Notes under the pieces: generated by a model
What the model saw: the letters and a program-made list of their open reading frames with translations, nothing else
Told to the model about the DNA's origin: nothing
The model's database searches: none
Shown: positions 16,442 through 25,984 of the stretch, piece by piece
Layout: each line of letters opens with the position of its first letter
Position numbering within the stretch: the first letter of the stretch is position 1
Assembly (NCBI GenBank): GCA_026708325.1
Contig: JAPOVC010000024.1
Coordinates: forward strand, 108,929 to 172,928
DNA from: Anaerolineaceae bacterium
GTDB taxonomy: Bacteria > Chloroflexota > Anaerolineae > Aggregatilineales > Phototrophicaceae
DNA: 64,000 nt
Direction: 5' to 3'
Translations under genes and position numbers: made by a program

Positions 16442-18418
16442 TTAAGTCTGGCGGCCAAATGAGAACTGGGCCAGTTGGGCGTAGCCCGGGCTTCTCAGCG
16501 TGTCGTCGTTGATGAAGCCGTCGGGCACGTTGTACATGTCACTGGAGACGATGACGACAGTAGTGCCTTCGCCGACAGTGCCTATCTGGTAGGGATGGGC
16601 CTTGTGCACGTCCAGCAGTTGCTGGAAGAGGGCGTTGCGCCGGCCCTCATCGGGCTCCACGCGGGCCAGGTCCCAGAGCCGCCAGATTTCACGGATGGGA
16701 TGGTCGGCCGGTGGTTCTTCCTTTTTGCGTTTGCTGGCTTCACCCAGAAACCAGTGGCCATAGAGCGGGGCCCAGGGGCCGTCATCAACGGTTCCCAGCA
16801 TGCGGCCCGGATCGGCGATGACGATGGAGCTGCGATCGACGCCCCAGACTCCGACGTCCACCTCGCCGCTGCGTACGCGTTCCTCGTAGAGCGAACGCTC
16901 GACGACATCCTGGCTGACTTCCAGGCCGATGGCGCGCCAGTAATTCTCGACGAGGCCGGCTTCATCGGCGCCTGGCGACCCGGTCTGGGCGCGGTGCATG
17001 ATGGCGAATCTGATGCGCTCGCCGTTGTCCGGGCGCAGGCGGAAGCCCTCGCCATCCGTGGCGAGGCCGATTTCATCCAGCAGGGCGCTGGCGCGCTCCG
17101 GATCATATTGGGTCCAGCGCGCCTCAAACTCCGGATCGTAGTTGGGCGAGCCGCTGACGGGTGACGCCTGCCGTGGTTCGGCGAGGCCATCATGGACCAG
17201 ATCGTTGATTTCCTCGCGATTGATGGAAATCGACATGGCCTCCCGGAAGCGGGCGTCATCGAAGAGGGCGCGCAGCTGCGGATCAGAGTGGTTGATGTTG
17301 GGGTGGTAGGCGTTGGTAGAGGCATTGCGCCAGCGCAGCACGCGGTAATTGCCGGCCTCTTCGTTTTCCTTGTAGAAGGTGTAACCGGCCGCGCCAACGT
17401 GGCGCATCTGGAAGTCGATCAGCCCCTGGGCAATCCACAGGTCAAATACTGTGTTGTCGGCGAAGAGTGCGTTGTCAATGGAATCGATGTAAGGCAGCTG
17501 GTTACCCTCGGTATCAACCTGATGGTAAAAGGGATTGCGCTCCATCACGTAAGGATCTTCGATGGGATGGTTGGCGCTGCGCCACGCGCCGACCATGGGC
17601 AATTCCGGATTGAGGAAGAAGAAGGCGATGGGGCCTCGAAGATTGCCGGCGCCGCCAAACAATTCAATCCAGGAATCCAGGCCATTGGCTTCGATGGCCG
17701 CATCAATCCTGCTCTGGTCGCTGGTGTATTGCGGCATGAATTCACGCAGGTAGTGGGCCGGGGCGGCCATGGTGGGGCCGCCGGTCATCCCCATGGTGTT
17801 CTTGGCGATGATGATGGTCAGCAGCGGCACGGGTTGGGCGAAACGCACGGTCCAGGACAATTCGTCAAGGACCTCCAGTTCCATCAACGTGCCGCCGGGA
17901 GTCAGCTGCTGCTGCGGAGAGGCCAGTTCACCCAGGAACATCTCGTCGTACCAGAATTGAACATCCGCTGTCGTATAGGGCGCGCCATCCGACCATTTCA
18001 AACCCTCGCGGAGGGTGAAGGCGTACTCGGTGGCGTCCTCGTTTTGAGTCCAGCCGGAAATGTAGTTGGGCGCGAGGTTGATGGTATCGGCATCCGGCGA
18101 CTCCCATTCGATCGCCATTTCCTCGACAAGCTTGATGTTGCCCCAGCGGTCGGAAATGCCCTTGAATCCCCGGCGCAGGGACCCGCCATATTGACCAGTG
18201 CCATCATAGGGTGTGATGACCCGCGGATTGAGCGGAACGCGTTCGTTTACGGGCGGCAGGGAACCGGCGGCGACCTGCTCCGCGAGCATGGGCGCTTCGT
18301 TGAAAGTCACCTGGCGCGACGGTGCGGCCACGGCGGGCAGGGCCATCGCGGCCATGGCGCCGGCAGCGCTGCCGGCCGTCAGTTTCAGAAATTCACGTCT
18401 GTTAATCTGGTGGTCCAT
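16442..18418 (-). CDS. Tat-exported ABC transporter substrate-binding protein, family 5 (peptide type)
   Basis: A 658-residue family 5 extracellular solute-binding protein, the ligand receptor of the transporter encoded just downstream. Start ATG 18418 follows GGGGAGA about 6 bases away. The N-terminus has a Tat motif (N-R-R-E-F-L-K), a hydrophobic stretch and a VAA-type cleavage region, with no lipobox cysteine. The TLREGLKWSDGAPYTTADV segment is diagnostic of the family. At over 650 residues it is longer than E. coli DppA or OppA (about 540). Ligand unknown; the sarcosine-oxidase-like gene in the operon suggests N-methylated amino acids or peptides, by context only. Confidence 0.92.
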   Translation of the reverse strand: MDHQINRREFLKLTAGSAAGAMAAMALPAVAAPSRQVTFNEAPMLAEQVAAGSLPPVNERVPLNPRVITPYDGTGQYGGSLRRGFKGISDRWGNIKLVEEMAIEWESPDADTINLAPNYISGWTQNEDATEYAFTLREGLKWSDGAPYTTADVQFWYDEMFLGELASPQQQLTPGGTLMELEVLDELSWTVRFAQPVPLLTIIIAKNTMGMTGGPTMAAPAHYLREFMPQYTSDQSRIDAAIEANGLDSWIELFGGAGNLRGPIAFFFLNPELPMVGAWRSANHPIEDPYVMERNPFYHQVDTEGNQLPYIDSIDNALFADNTVFDLWIAQGLIDFQMRHVGAAGYTFYKENEEAGNYRVLRWRNASTNAYHPNINHSDPQLRALFDDARFREAMSISINREEINDLVHDGLAEPRQASPVSGSPNYDPEFEARWTQYDPERASALLDEIGLATDGEGFRLRPDNGERIRFAIMHRAQTGSPGADEAGLVENYWRAIGLEVSQDVVERSLYEERVRSGEVDVGVWGVDRSSIVIADPGRMLGTVDDGPWAPLYGHWFLGEASKRKKEEPPADHPIREIWRLWDLARVEPDEGRRNALFQQLLDVHKAHPYQIGTVGEGTTVVIVSSDMYNVPDGFINDDTLRSPGYAQLAQFSFGRQT

Positions 18419-18580
18419 GACAAGTCTCCCCTTTTTTCGAGCGTTCGACGTGGCAGACGACAAGACCTCAAAGGCAACCTCCTCTCTGCTGCACGAGGGC
18501 ATACGAAGGAGTGCCGGCACACAGACTCAAGCGATGCTGGCAGTTGCCAAAGCGATTACTGGAATTTGAGGGGTTGTTAG

Positions 18581-18630
18581 AGCGTTGTCAGTGACGCAAA
18601 TGATCGCTTAAGCGTTGTCGGCGACGAAAG
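18581..18630. repeat. Direct repeat pair, possible tandem operator
   Basis: Two copies of AGCGTTGTC followed by a near-identical nine or ten bases (RGYGACGMAA), at 18581-18600 and 18611-18630. They are spaced exactly 30 bp apart, about three helical turns, so a dimeric regulator could bind both on one face. Confidence 0.5.
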
Positions 18631-18696
18631 GGGGCTGCGTCAGGTGAACCTGGAGGCCTGAAAGCGTCCGTTGAGGTTGGGGCGCCAGTTGAACAG

Positions 18697-18778
18697 CATC
18701 CGCGAAGACTCGGGGGCGGGAGGCACGGCCGTCAAGTGATCGGCCAGGCTCCCTCCGGTTTCTTGATGCCGCCTTAAT
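18697..18778 (-). ncRNA. Structured leader element, candidate S-box (SAM-type) riboswitch variant
   Basis: On the minus strand, starting just after the predicted transcription start, the leader reads GCATCAAGA, then GGAGGGA, then a CTGGCC-containing hairpin (GGCCG..CGGCC, with GGAGG..CCTCC outside it), and closes with GGATGC pairing to GCATC. The ATC-AAGA entry, the GGAGGGA..TGGCC tract and the GCATC/GATGC closing helix resemble SAM-I riboswitches, but the P3 region is missing or very short. This is pattern recognition, not a covariance-model hit. Confidence 0.35.
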
Positions 18779-18792
18779 GCCATGATAAAGGA

Positions 18793-18820
18793 ATTATAAC
18801 AATCTCACTTCGACTCGCAA
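18793..18820 (-). promoter_or_regulatory. Promoter of the peptide transporter operon
   Basis: On the minus strand: -35 TTGCGA (18820-18815), 16-bp spacer, -10 TATAAT (18798-18793), with TGT just before the -10 giving an extended -10. Predicted transcription starts near 18786, giving a leader of nearly 370 bases. Confidence 0.7.
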
Positions 18821-18932
18821 GTTTAAGTTTTGACGGCCAGGAATCGTACAGGGCAACCCTTCGCAGCGCCTGGCCGCTTCCCCAGTTGACAAAGGCGCCG
18901 ACGACCAGGGGAAATTTCATTGGATGGCCGTT

Positions 18933-19481
18933 TCAACCTTGTGGCAGGCCCGAAATGTTGCCGGCTTCGAGGTCGGCTTCCTGCGGTTTGGACAGGTGTA
19001 CGCCGGCGGTCATCATCGCCTCATAAAACATGGGCAGCCAGTACTGAAACTTCTCCGGCGTGGCGCCCTGGGCGGTGAGCAGCACCTGGAAGTTGTGGCG
19101 GTAAAGGCCGCGCACCCAGCGCTTGCGACGCCGTTCACCGTCATTGAAGGAGAAGCGTGCCTGCAAATGAATGCGCGGGCCGTAAAGGACTTCCTGCTCA
19201 CGCTCCTCAATTTCAACAGCGGGCAAGGCCTCAATGGCGCCGAAGAATCCTTCGGCGACGGCCTCCTCATCTTTTTTCGTAATCTCGAATCCCAGGTCGA
19301 CGAGCCAGGCGGCGAAGATCGTCTGGTCGTCTTCGGCGTCCGGGCCATAGACCACGCCCTCGCGCCCGTCGTTCCAGCTGAATTCGTTCCAGTCAATGGG
19401 AATGAAAAAGGAATAGTTTTCATGACGGTGCCACCTGAGACCGCGGAAGACCGGCCGCTCCTTGTCGGACAGACCTGGCAT
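18933..19481 (-). CDS. Small protein with PsbP/DcrB-like fold (hypothetical)
   Basis: A 182-residue protein of unproven function. I chose ATG 19481 because AGGGAG lies 7 bases upstream; the upstream extension is proline-rich and unlike a gene. The pattern (a YSFFIPIDW start, then VYGPDAEDDQTIFAAW, an amphipathic helix, a WVRGLYRHNFQVLLTAQG strand pair and a final YWLPMFYEAMMTAGVH helix) fits the PsbP/DcrB-like fold. I see no signal peptide or membrane segment, so it is probably cytosolic. No operon partners; its upstream gene is divergent. Confidence 0.7.
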   Translation of the reverse strand: MPGLSDKERPVFRGLRWHRHENYSFFIPIDWNEFSWNDGREGVVYGPDAEDDQTIFAAWLVDLGFEITKKDEEAVAEGFFGAIEALPAVEIEEREQEVLYGPRIHLQARFSFNDGERRRKRWVRGLYRHNFQVLLTAQGATPEKFQYWLPMFYEAMMTAGVHLSKPQEADLEAGNISGLPQG

Positions 19482-19623
19482 GGAAGCGCTCCCTGAATCC
19501 TGCCACAACATTACTTCGTTTCCCGGGCTGCCGCCAACACGGGTGGCGACCGGCTGCCGGGGCCTGGGCGGTGATGGACTCGTTCCCATGCCCCCGTTGG
19601 CCGAGTTTCGAGCAGCGGGGAAA

Positions 19624-19691
19624 TGCCCTCACCCCCCGGCCCATTTCCCGCTCGGTCGCGGGAGCCCTGTCCCTCAGGGAGAGGGGGAGTC
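19624..19691. repeat. Dispersed palindromic repeat R1, composite
   Basis: GCCCTCACCCCCCGGCCC lead-in, nested TCCCGCTCGGTCGCGGGAGCCC hairpin, then CCCTCAGGGAGAGGGGGAG. Confidence 0.75.
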
Positions 19692-19738
19692 AGGCATTTT
19701 GGAGAGCTTCTGTGAATCAACGTCGCTCATCGTTCGGG

Positions 19739-19803
19739 AAAGTCCCTCTCCCTCAGGGAAGGGCTCCCGTCCCCCGGGGCGGGAAATGATTTGGGGTGAG
19801 GGC
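19739..19803. repeat. Dispersed palindromic repeat R1, composite, reverse orientation
   Basis: Runs AAAGTCCCTCTCCCTCAGGG, then a GGGCTCCCGTC..GGCGGGA module, ending TTGGGGTGAGGGC, the reverse complement of the usual lead-in. Together with the copy at 19624 it forms a large inverted pair. Confidence 0.75.
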
Positions 19804-19902
19804 TGCCGGCGCATTTGGCTTCTCGCAGTCATCCTGGTGAACCGCAGCCCTGCTTTTCGGGATACACTTGAGGCAGGCGGGTGCCGAAACAGGGAGACGG
19901 CG

Positions 19903-21645
19903 ATGAAGACGACGATGAACGGGACGGAGAACGGCTGGCAGCGGGTTGCCGCTTACGATGATTTGCAAAGCGCGGGACAACTGACTGTGCAGGCGGGAGA
20001 TCAAACCCTCGCGCTTGTCCTGCATGAAGAACGGGTATTCGCCATCGACAACCGCTGCCCCCACATGGGCTTTCCGCTGGATCGCGGCACCGTGCGCGAC
20101 GGCATTCTGACCTGCCACTGGCATCACGCGCGCTTCGATCTGGCCAGCGGCGGTACCTTCGACCTTTGGGCCGACGACGTGCCGGCCTTCCCGGTCGAAG
20201 TGCGGGATGGCGGCGTATGGGTCGATGTGCGGACCAACGGGTCCGACCATGCGCGGCAGTGCGAACGGCTCGACGTGGGGCTGGAACGCAATCTCTCGCT
20301 GGTCATCGCCAAGGCGGTGCTGCTGCAGGAGGCGCAGGACGATCCGGTCGGGCCTTTCCGCACGGGCCTGGCCTTCGGCACGGAAAACCGCCTGGACGGC
20401 TGGGGTCAGGGTCTGACGATTCTGACCTGCATGCAAAACATGCTGCCGCAGCTGGAGGCCGATGAGCGGCCGCGGGCGCTGTATCAGGGCCTGGCGGCAG
20501 TGGCCAACGAGGTCAGCGGCGAACCGCCGCGCTTCGCCATCAAGGCGCTGCCGGGCGCCGGCCGCGACATCGACACGCTGAAAGGCTGGCTGCGGCAATT
20601 CGTCGAGGTGCGCGACGAGCAGGGCGCGGAGCGTTGCGTCATCTCCGCGCTGGAGGCCGGCGCCACGCGCCAACAGATGGCCGACATGCTCTTCGCCGCC
20701 GTGACCGACCATCGCTACATCGACGTCGGCCATCCGGCGGACTTCACCAACAAGGCCTTCGAGGCGCTGGACCACGTCGGCGACGAGTACGCCGCGCCCG
20801 CCCTGACCTGCCTGGTGCGCGGCCAGGCGATGGCGCGACGTATGGAAGAGGACAACGCCTGGCGCTACCCGATTGACCTGGTGGCCCTGCTGGAATCAGC
20901 ATTCGGGCAATTGCCGCAGGCGCTGGCGGCGGGACGGGGAAAGACCTGGACGGGCCGAGCGGGACTGGCGGCATTGATTCTGGAGGACGACCCGGCGGCC
21001 ACGCTTGAGGCCATGCTGACGGCGTTGCGCGAAGGCGCGACAATGGTGGAACTGGCCTCGACGGTCTCTTACGCGGCGGCGCTGCGCATCGCGCGCTTCC
21101 ACACCAGCAACGAATTCGGCGACTGGGATACGGCGCTGCACAGCTTCACCTTCGCCAACGCCATCGAGCAGGGTCTGCGGCGCGCGCCCTCGGTCGAGCT
21201 GTTGCGCGGCGCGCTGGATGCGGCCATGAGCGTCTATCTGGACCGCTTCCTCAACATTCCGGCGGCCCGTCTGCCGCAGCCGAAGGGCGAGTCAACGGCG
21301 GCGGAGTCGCTGGCGGCCCTGCCGGAACTGCTCAACAACCAGCAGCAGGTCAACGAGGCCGGCGCCCTGGTGGCGGAGTACTTCCATGCGGGTGGCGAGC
21401 CGGGTCCGATGCTGGCGATGCTGGGCCGGCTGCTGCTGCGCGAGGACCGCGACTTCCACACCATCCAGATGGTGGAGGCGGCCATGCGGCAGTACCAGTT
21501 GCTGGGGCCGGGCGAGGAAGGCACGCACGTGCTGGTGGCGGCGGCCCGCTATCTGGCGGCGCATGCGCCGACGGTGCGCGCGCAGGGCCAGACCTGGCGC
21601 GTGGCGCGGCGTCTGCATCGCGGCGAGAGTCTTTTTGAGGGGTAA
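19903..21645 (+). CDS. Rieske [2Fe-2S] domain protein with large unidentified C-terminal region
   Basis: A 580-residue cytosolic protein. ATG 19903 follows GGGAG. Residues 10-110 form a Rieske ferredoxin domain: ligands C52-x-H54 and C71-x2-H74 in RCPHMGFPLDRG..CHWHHARFD, so it binds a 2Fe-2S cluster and should carry electrons. Residues 125-580 are mostly helical, with conserved-looking histidines (DHRYIDVGHPADF, FHTSNEFGDW, YFHAGGEP). I do not recognise this region with confidence; a questin-oxidase-like helical oxygenase is one possibility. The combination suggests a self-contained oxygenase or a Rieske-fed helical enzyme. Single gene, flanked by R1 repeats. Confidence 0.8.
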   Translation: MKTTMNGTENGWQRVAAYDDLQSAGQLTVQAGDQTLALVLHEERVFAIDNRCPHMGFPLDRGTVRDGILTCHWHHARFDLASGGTFDLWADDVPAFPVEVRDGGVWVDVRTNGSDHARQCERLDVGLERNLSLVIAKAVLLQEAQDDPVGPFRTGLAFGTENRLDGWGQGLTILTCMQNMLPQLEADERPRALYQGLAAVANEVSGEPPRFAIKALPGAGRDIDTLKGWLRQFVEVRDEQGAERCVISALEAGATRQQMADMLFAAVTDHRYIDVGHPADFTNKAFEALDHVGDEYAAPALTCLVRGQAMARRMEEDNAWRYPIDLVALLESAFGQLPQALAAGRGKTWTGRAGLAALILEDDPAATLEAMLTALREGATMVELASTVSYAAALRIARFHTSNEFGDWDTALHSFTFANAIEQGLRRAPSVELLRGALDAAMSVYLDRFLNIPAARLPQPKGESTAAESLAALPELLNNQQQVNEAGALVAEYFHAGGEPGPMLAMLGRLLLREDRDFHTIQMVEAAMRQYQLLGPGEEGTHVLVAAARYLAAHAPTVRAQGQTWRVARRLHRGESLFEG

Positions 21646-21690
21646 GAAGCTGCTTTCGCTTCCCCGCCCTTTGGGGTGAGCGTGCCGGAT

Positions 21691-21747
21691 GGCCCTCACC
21701 CCCCGGCCCCCGTCCCGCGACTGAGCGGGAAAGGATCTAGGGTGAGA
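21691..21747. repeat. Dispersed palindromic repeat R1 with nested hairpin
   Basis: GGCCCTCACCCCCC at one end and AGGGTGAGAGC at the other pair around a GTCCCGC..GCGGGA hairpin, giving a near full-length palindrome between convergent genes. Confidence 0.75.
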
Positions 21748-21784
21748 GCAGTCCGCCTGCGTTGTCCGTGAAGGGCAATCGCCG

Positions 21785-22465
21785 CTACTTCACATAATCC
21801 AGCACGAGGACGCGGGTGCTGTCGGGCAGGGAGCCCTGGGTGATGACCGCCTCGTAATCGAGAGCGAAGTCGACCTCCTCCTCCTCGTTGAAGAGCTCGA
21901 GGAAGCTGGAAATCCAGTAGATGCCGCGCGGGCGGTAGCTGAGCGTGCGGAAGTGCATCGGCACAACCAGTTTCGGCTGCGCCACCCGAATCACGGTCAT
22001 CAGGTCGTCGAGTTCGATGGTGGGGTGGCCACCGGTGAGGGCCAGCAGAACGTCGAGATCGCGGAAGAAGTCGATTTGCGCATCCGTGAGCGGGTTGCCG
22101 ACGTCGCCCATGTGGCCGATGCTGACGCCGTCGACGTCGAAGCGGTACATGCCGTTCGCGTCGGGGTCGTGGAAGCGGTGGTCCAGGGCCTCCATGGACT
22201 CGATGCAATGAAAGTTGATGCCATGCGAGTCCTGTTCGCCGCCGGCGCGGGCCACGTCCAGCGCGGTGAGCACTTCCGGCTCGCCGGGAACGAGATCGGC
22301 GCGGCAGTGGAAGTCATCGTTGTCGGAGGAGCGGATGACGATATCGGGCGCTTCCTGCACCGGGCAGTAGCCGGCGGTCTCCGGGGTGTAGGGGTCGGTC
22401 ACAATCGTCGTGCCGTCGTCGGCGGTGATCAGGAAGCAGGCCTGGCCATACCATTTGAGCTTCAT
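21785..22465 (-). CDS. Metallo-beta-lactamase-fold hydrolase, UlaG/UPF0173-like
   Basis: A 226-residue protein of the UlaG-like branch of the metallo-beta-lactamase superfamily. ATG 22465 follows GGGGAGAACGC. It opens with the family-typical MKLKWYGQACFLI; metal-ligand candidates are in SSDNDDFHCR, HMGDVGNPL, LTGGHPT and VPMHFRT. The classic HxHxDH is replaced by a degenerate SxDNDDFHC, as often in this branch, so activity on a phospho-lactone or amide is uncertain. Monocistronic, divergent from the Mrp operon. Confidence 0.8.
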   Translation of the reverse strand: MKLKWYGQACFLITADDGTTIVTDPYTPETAGYCPVQEAPDIVIRSSDNDDFHCRADLVPGEPEVLTALDVARAGGEQDSHGINFHCIESMEALDHRFHDPDANGMYRFDVDGVSIGHMGDVGNPLTDAQIDFFRDLDVLLALTGGHPTIELDDLMTVIRVAQPKLVVPMHFRTLSYRPRGIYWISSFLELFNEEEEVDFALDYEAVITQGSLPDSTRVLVLDYVK

Positions 22466-22533
22466 CGCGTTCTCCCCGGAAGATCGTCGTCCACCCCGAT
22501 TGTACAGTGATTTGTCCACGTCTCCCAACTCCT

Positions 22534-22597
22534 GGCCCTCACCCCCCGGCCCCTTTCCCGCTCAGTCGCGAGAGCCCTTCCTCTGGGAGAAGGGGAG
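22534..22597. repeat. Dispersed palindromic repeat R1, composite
   Basis: GGCCCTCACCCCCCGGCCCC, then TCCCGCTCAGTCGCGAGAGCCC, then CTCTGGGAGAAGGGGAG; the nested stem has one mismatch (GCGAGA). Confidence 0.75.
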
Positions 22598-22683
22598 GCA
22601 GATAGCATTGAAACCAGGTGTTGAATCGCTGACTCTGCGATTCAGACGATGGGCGCGAAAGGTGCATCGGCGGGGGCGGGAAT

Positions 22684-22692
22684 TGCTATAAT
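22684..22692 (+). promoter_or_regulatory. Extended -10 promoter of the Mrp operon
   Basis: TTGCTATAAT contains a TGC immediately before a consensus TATAAT (22687-22692). There is no good -35, as expected for extended -10 promoters. Transcription would start near 22699, about 83 bases before mrpA. Confidence 0.6.
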
Positions 22693-22781
22693 CGCGGGAG
22701 TGTTCCAGGGATCAAAGTCTGGTTGCCGATGAAACGCCGTCATCGCCGACGGGCGCTGTATTCATGTGAACGGGGCGGCTC

Positions 22782-25114
<2,333 letters not shown>

Positions 25115-25118
<4 letters not shown>

Positions 25119-25540
25119 CCTCGATCATTCTGGTGGTCGCGACGCGGCTGGTCTTTCCGCTCATGCTAATGTTCTCGCTGTTCCTGCTCCTGCGCGGCCA
25201 CGATGCGCCGGGCGGCGGTTTCGTCGGCGGCCTGATGGCCGCTTCCGCCTTCGCGCTCTACGCCTTTGCCACCAGCGTGACGCGGGCGCGGGACGCGCTG
25301 CGGCGTAGCACCTTCCGCCTGATCGGCGTCGGTCTGCTCTTCGCCTTCGTCAGCGGCCTGCCCGGTCTTTTCGCCGGGAGCCCCTTTCTCAAGGCCCTGT
25401 GGACCTCGGCCGAGCTACCTGTCATCGGCAAGCTGAGTAGCGTGTTGCTCTTTGATACGGGCGTGCTGCTGGTGGTGGTGGGCGTGACGCTGACCATCGT
25501 GTTTGCGATGGCCGAGGCGGACGAGGAAGAGGAGGAATAG
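25115..25540 (+). CDS. mrpB: Mrp-type Na+/H+ antiporter subunit B
   Basis: A 141-residue membrane subunit with the MnhB-family [25 protein letters not shown] motif region and four hydrophobic segments. It ends in an acidic tail (EADEEEEE). ATG 25115 overlaps mrpA by four bases, and the gene ends one base before mrpC. Confidence 0.93.
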
Positions 25541-25541
25541 G

Positions 25542-25904
25542 GTGGAAGTTGCGCTGGCGGTCGTGATCGGCGCGCTCTATGCGGCCGGTCTGTACATGAT
25601 GCTGCGTCGCAGCATGGTCAAGCTGATCGCCGGCCTGGTGCTGCTGGGTTACGCCAGCAACCTGTTAATTTTCGTGGTAAGCCGCCTGACGCGGGCCAGG
25701 CCGCCGCTGGTGCCGGAGGGCGCGCAGGGCATCGCCGAGCCCTTCGCCGACCCCGTGCCGCAAGCGCTGATTCTGACGGCCATCGTGATTGGATTCGGCC
25801 TGCAGGCCTTCGCGCTCGTGCTGGTCCGCCGCGCCTACCAGGCGGTCAACAACGACGACCTTGACCAGGTGACGGCCAGCGACCGGCCGGACCTGCAACG
25901 GTGA
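25542..25904 (+). CDS. mrpC: Mrp-type Na+/H+ antiporter subunit C (NuoK-like)
   Basis: A 120-residue, three-helix NuoK homologue. I chose GTG 25542 because GAGGAGGAATAGG precedes it and it lies one base after mrpB; the open frame extends upstream only through mrpB. It contains the family stretch [17 protein letters not shown] and [17 protein letters not shown]. Confidence 0.92.
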   Translation: MEVALAVVIGALYAAGLYMMLRRSMVKLIAGLVLLGYASNLLIFVVSRLTRARPPLVPEGAQGIAEPFADPVPQALILTAIVIGFGLQAFALVLVRRAYQAVNNDDLDQVTASDRPDLQR

Positions 25905-25984
25905 AGACTGCGGGACGCGGCGCCCGTTACCGGGCAGGGCATGGGAACGGGGTTGCGGGCAGCGATGCTGAAGAGGGGGACTGA

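Larger units (their letters stand above)
18419..18932. other. Long leader and promoter region of the peptide transporter operon
   Basis: About 510 bases without a supported gene. Reading the minus strand, it contains a strong promoter (18793-18820), a structured S-box-like segment (about 18697-18778) and two near-identical direct repeats (18581-18630) before the start at 18418. Minus-strand reading frames through it are short or compositionally unlike genes. Confidence 0.6.
19482..19902. other. Divergent intergenic region with two R1 palindromes
   Basis: About 420 bases between divergent genes. It holds two composite R1 repeats in opposite orientations and no supported ORF. A TACACT at 19863-19868 could be a -10 for the Rieske gene, but no -35 is evident. 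GGGAG at 19892-19896 is the ribosome-binding site. Confidence 0.5.
22466..22781. other. Divergent intergenic region before the Mrp operon
   Basis: About 316 bases. It holds a composite R1 repeat and the extended -10 promoter of mrpA (separate entries); otherwise I see nothing. Confidence 0.55.
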
